From NCBI GenBank assembly GCA_018816605.1, contig JAHIVS010000030.1, positions 1 to 7,214 on the forward strand: 7,214 nucleotides of DNA, written 5' to 3'. Under the pieces are notes generated by a model. That model searched no databases. It worked only from the letters and a program-made list of their open reading frames with translations, and had not been told where the DNA came from. How positions within the stretch are numbered: position 1 is the first letter of the stretch; each line of letters starts with the position of its first letter. Positions 4,927-7,214 of the stretch are shown in pieces. The position numbers and the translations under genes were made by a program. The stretch is from Pseudomonadota bacterium (GTDB lineage: Bacteria; Desulfobacterota; Desulfobacteria; Desulfobacterales; Desulfobacteraceae).

Positions 4927-6627
4927 TTGAAATTATTTAAAAACAAAACATGGCGTTTATTTATTGCCGCCCTTGTTTTCGGCCTTATGGCTGGTCTTGG
5001 AACAGTTGTCTACCTCAAGGTGATGGAAAAACGCATGGAAGAAAAATTAAAGCCTGCAGAACAAGACTATACCTCGGTGATCGTGGCAAGCCGGGATCTG
5101 AAAATGGGGGACTCGGTCAGTTCGGATACCGTAGCCGTTCGTCAGATACCATCGGCCTATGTGGCTGCCGATGCCGTCACGCCCCAAACCTTTGACAGCA
5201 TCGCCGGTGGCACCATGATTAAAAATCTTGCCCATGGTCGTATGTTGACCCGGGAACTAATTGATTTGAATATCCCAAAGGATTTTTCAGCCACGGTTAA
5301 CGAGGGGCATCGGGCCATTACCATCAACGTGGACGACCTCAACGCTGTTGCGGAATTGGTCAGGCCTGGAAATTTTGTGGATATTTACACCCGTCTGCCG
5401 GCCACGGCTGCCCAGTCTTCAGAAGGTGCTTCGGGCCAGGGGGATATCATTATCCCGGTATTGGATAAGGTGCTGGTGCTGGCCACGGGCAAAAAGGCCG
5501 CCCGGGCCAATGAAGATGAATTTACCCATTATGATGAGGTGGAAAGTAGCAAAACCTACAACACCATAACCTTGGAGCTTTCCCCTGAAAAAGCGGCCCT
5601 TCTGGCGGTGGCCCGGGAAGAAGGAGAGTTGATTCTGGTCTTGAGGAATAAAAAAGACAGCGGCGGAACTCCCTTCAGCACCATTGACCGCAGCGATCTT
5701 TTTGCAAATTCGAAACACATGCAGGATGAGGCCTTGAAACAACAGTCAAACCGCTCCCTGGATGGGGTCCATAAAACCGCCGACGGCAAGCTGGTTACCC
5801 GGGATGGCATTGTGATAACTGACCCCAATGTCAGGATAAACAAGGCAGGCTTGCTGGTGACCAAGGACGGAGTGGTTCTTTCCGGCAGGGGCTTGTCCAT
5901 CAACGCAGAAGGTAAGGTGGTGGATGAACACGGAGCGGTTGTTGATACGGCAGGCCTTGTGACCGGCAAAGGTGGAGTTCTGATCGATAAAAATGGCAAT
6001 GTCCTTTCCTCCAACGGGTTTGAGACCCTGAAAGGCGGATTTGTCAAGGATAAGGAAGGGAATATCCTGACCAATGACGGACAGATGCTCCATGGGGTGA
6101 GCGTGGATGCCAATGGCAATGTCATCAGCTCCGACGGTCAAATATTGACGGCCAAGGATCTGAAAATCGACAAAGATGGCAGTGTGACAATGGTTTCAAA
6201 GCCCTTGTTGCATGTTAATGAAAAGGGACAGATTGTTGATGAAAACGGCAAGGTGATTAAGCCGGATCAGATCTTAACCACGGATGCCCAAGGCCGGGTG
6301 CATACTAAAGACGGTACCCTGATCCCCGGGGTTCATAAAGGTGTTGACGGCAAATATTATGATCAAAATGGCAAAGAGTTGAGTCCAAAACAGCTGGTTG
6401 AGCGGTATAACAAATCCCTGGAAAAAAAACTTGCCAGCGTCAGTGCTTCGCTGACCAAAGGGTTTGCCGATAATTTCACCAACGGGGAGTCGGTTATCCA
6501 AAATGCCTCCCGGCAGGTGCGGGGGATAGAGTTCATTATAGGCGGCGGCAGTAAAGGAACGGCCACCAGGTTTAATGTGCCTGTGGAGGATTTAACGTCT
6601 CCAGGCCTAAATTTTCCCCAAGAATAA
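4927..6627 (+). CDS. cpaB: Flp pilus assembly protein CpaB (RcpC) with a large repeat insertion
   Basis: CpaB/RcpC is an inner-membrane-anchored periplasmic protein that works with the secretin of the Tad pilus. Here it has 566 residues; most family members have about 250-350. Order: cytoplasmic tip KLFKNKTWR; membrane helix about 10-29; SAF domain about 49-113 (TSVIVASRDLKMGDSVSSD, ending LTRELID); CpaB/RcpC core about 120-245 (AITINVDDLNAVAELVRPGNFVDI, then NTITLELSPEKAALLAVA and a closing strand LILVLRN). Residues 281-488 are ten glycine-spaced repeats of about 21 residues. A helix-rich linker (489-528) follows, and then RGIEFIIGG (530-538), which resembles the closing strand of ordinary CpaB proteins. 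The repeats therefore look inserted into the C-terminal part. Start TTG is fixed by the ribosome binding site. The gene ends with three stops in a row (TAA TAA TAG). Confidence 0.9.
   Translation: MKLFKNKTWRLFIAALVFGLMAGLGTVVYLKVMEKRMEEKLKPAEQDYTSVIVASRDLKMGDSVSSDTVAVRQIPSAYVAADAVTPQTFDSIAGGTMIKNLAHGRMLTRELIDLNIPKDFSATVNEGHRAITINVDDLNAVAELVRPGNFVDIYTRLPATAAQSSEGASGQGDIIIPVLDKVLVLATGKKAARANEDEFTHYDEVESSKTYNTITLELSPEKAALLAVAREEGELILVLRNKKDSGGTPFSTIDRSDLFANSKHMQDEALKQQSNRSLDGVHKTADGKLVTRDGIVITDPNVRINKAGLLVTKDGVVLSGRGLSINAEGKVVDEHGAVVDTAGLVTGKGGVLIDKNGNVLSSNGFETLKGGFVKDKEGNILTNDGQMLHGVSVDANGNVISSDGQILTAKDLKIDKDGSVTMVSKPLLHVNEKGQIVDENGKVIKPDQILTTDAQGRVHTKDGTLIPGVHKGVDGKYYDQNGKELSPKQLVERYNKSLEKKLASVSASLTKGFADNFTNGESVIQNASRQVRGIEFIIGGGSKGTATRFNVPVEDLTSPGLNFPQE
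5767..6390 (+). repeat. Ten ~21-residue G-x6-G repeats encoded inside cpaB
   Basis: Residues 281-488 of CpaB show the pattern h-x-h-[ND]-x-x-G-x-h-h-x-x-x-G-x-h-h. Paired glycines stand at 287/294, 308/315, 329/336, 350/357, 371/378, 397/404, 418 (partner lost), 434/441, 456/463 and 475/482. The first five copies have an exact 21-residue period; later ones vary from 16 to 26. Asp/Asn often precedes the glycines (DKNG, DANG, DENG, DQNG). Alternating hydrophobic and turn residues suggest stacked beta-hairpins or a solenoid. At DNA level the copies are diverged, with short identities such as AATGGCAATGTC at 5992 and 6112, so the expansion is old. Confidence 0.85.
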
Positions 6628-6648
6628 TAATAGAAACCGGATATAAAT

Positions 6649-7214
6649 ATGACAATAAAATCAGTAAGCCACATGGTTGCACCCTTTTTCTCCAAACAGG
6701 TTTTGGCTTTTATTCTGCTTTTTTTCCTGGTTGATCCGACAAGGACCTTTGCCAAAGACCCTGAAAAATCCGGAACGCTATCCATGTATCTGGGTGAAGT
6801 CAAGGTCCTGGCCATTGCCGACATTGAGCGGGTGGCCATTGGAAACCCAAATGTGATGAGCAGTTCCATTCTTTCCCAGGGGCAATTGGTGGTGATGGCT
6901 AATGCCGTGGGTGTAACCAGCCTGCATCTATGGCTGAAAAATGGGGGGGAAATACAATACCAGGTAAGTGTTGAGCAAAAGGACAGCATGGATAACTATA
7001 CCCAGCTCAAGGCGCTTTTAAAGGATGTGCCCGGGGTATCTGTGGACAAGGTGGGTGGCAGGCCCGTGGTCCAGGGCTTTGTTGCCGTGGAGGATCAGGT
7101 TGTTTTCAACCGGATTATGGACATGTATAAGGATGCGCTCAACCTGGTTACGCCGGCAGACTCCTACCAGGACATTTCCAACCTGCTTTCAGGCATCCCC
7201 AACTTGAAGATTCG
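6649..7214 (+). CDS. cpaC: Tad pilus secretin CpaC (RcpA), N-terminal part, truncated by window end
   Basis: CpaC/RcpA is the outer-membrane secretin through which the Flp pilus passes. The visible 188 residues begin with a Sec signal peptide (hydrophobic core AFILLFFLV, cleavage probably after TRTFA near residue 35). Next is the pilus-secretin N-terminal domain: SMYLGEVKVLAIADIERVAI, GNPNVM, and LVVMANAVGVTSLHLWL with QYQVSVE (about 45-108). A BON-like segment follows (LKALLKDVPGVSVDKVGGRPVVQGFV, about 120-145). The secretin pore domain would lie beyond the window. ATG at 6649 is 21 bases after the cpaB stop with only a weak ribosome binding site (CGGA, 6638-6641); M9 at 6673 is a possible alternative but would shorten the signal peptide. 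The order cpaB-cpaC is the usual one in Tad loci. Confidence 0.9.
   Translation, partial: MTIKSVSHMVAPFFSKQVLAFILLFFLVDPTRTFAKDPEKSGTLSMYLGEVKVLAIADIERVAIGNPNVMSSSILSQGQLVVMANAVGVTSLHLWLKNGGEIQYQVSVEQKDSMDNYTQLKALLKDVPGVSVDKVGGRPVVQGFVAVEDQVVFNRIMDMYKDALNLVTPADSYQDISNLLSGIPNLKI

Noticed and set aside
5556..6125. 189-codon minus-strand open frame opposite cpaB
   Set aside because: It is a by-product of the repetitive GC-biased codons of the CpaB repeats; its Ser/Thr/Pro/Leu-rich translation has no domain and no ribosome binding site was seen.
5767..6390. CpaB repeats as RTX-type calcium-binding nonapeptides or as a separate gene
   Set aside because: The pattern is G-x6-G with a 21-residue period, not GGxGxDxxx, and the frame is continuous with the CpaB core on both sides.
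6363..6989. 208-codon minus-strand open frame across the cpaB-cpaC junction
   Set aside because: Both plus-strand genes it covers are well supported by family signatures.

Overview
The window looks like chromosomal DNA from a deltaproteobacterium (Desulfobacterota, perhaps Desulfobacteraceae). This is an inference from mid-range base composition, protein style and a probable selenocysteine codon. All genes that I accept lie on the + strand. I see no tRNA, rRNA, CRISPR array or insertion sequence.

Bases 1-576 hold the 3' part of a LysR-type regulator gene, covering most of its effector-binding domain. The frame is open throughout except for one TGA at 235-237. That TGA falls exactly where this kind of LysR protein normally has cysteine, in a T-D-C-S-Y-R type motif. 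A 7-bp hairpin with a GGUC apical loop begins 15 nt downstream, which is the geometry of a bacterial SECIS element. The gene is best read as a candidate selenoprotein; a nonsense mutation or a sequencing error is the alternative.

Bases 577-930 are a noncoding, AT-rich interval. It carries a weak terminator-like structure behind the regulator gene, an 11-bp tandem repeat that creates a sigma-54-like -24/-12 match, a perfect TATAAT, an inverted repeat, and the strong ribosome binding site of the pilin gene.

Bases 931-7214 are a Tad (tight adherence, Flp type IVb) pilus operon, truncated at the right edge. The order is: Flp pilin; intrinsic-terminator-like attenuator; large TadG-related protein; TadE-like pseudopilin; secreted protein of unknown function; second small Flp/TadF-like pilin; CpaB (RcpC); CpaC (RcpA) secretin, partial. 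Overlaps and short gaps (4-bp overlap, 1-bp gap, 1-bp overlap, 33 bp, 21 bp) indicate one transcript. The pilin and pseudopilins would be matured by a prepilin peptidase that is not in the window. CpaB and CpaC would form the periplasmic and outer-membrane channel. The ATPase, TadB/TadC and TadZ genes are presumably further downstream.

The two most notable items are the putative selenocysteine-containing LysR regulator and the CpaB protein. CpaB has about 208 extra residues made of ten roughly 21-residue glycine-spaced repeats, inserted between its conserved core and its C-terminal strand.
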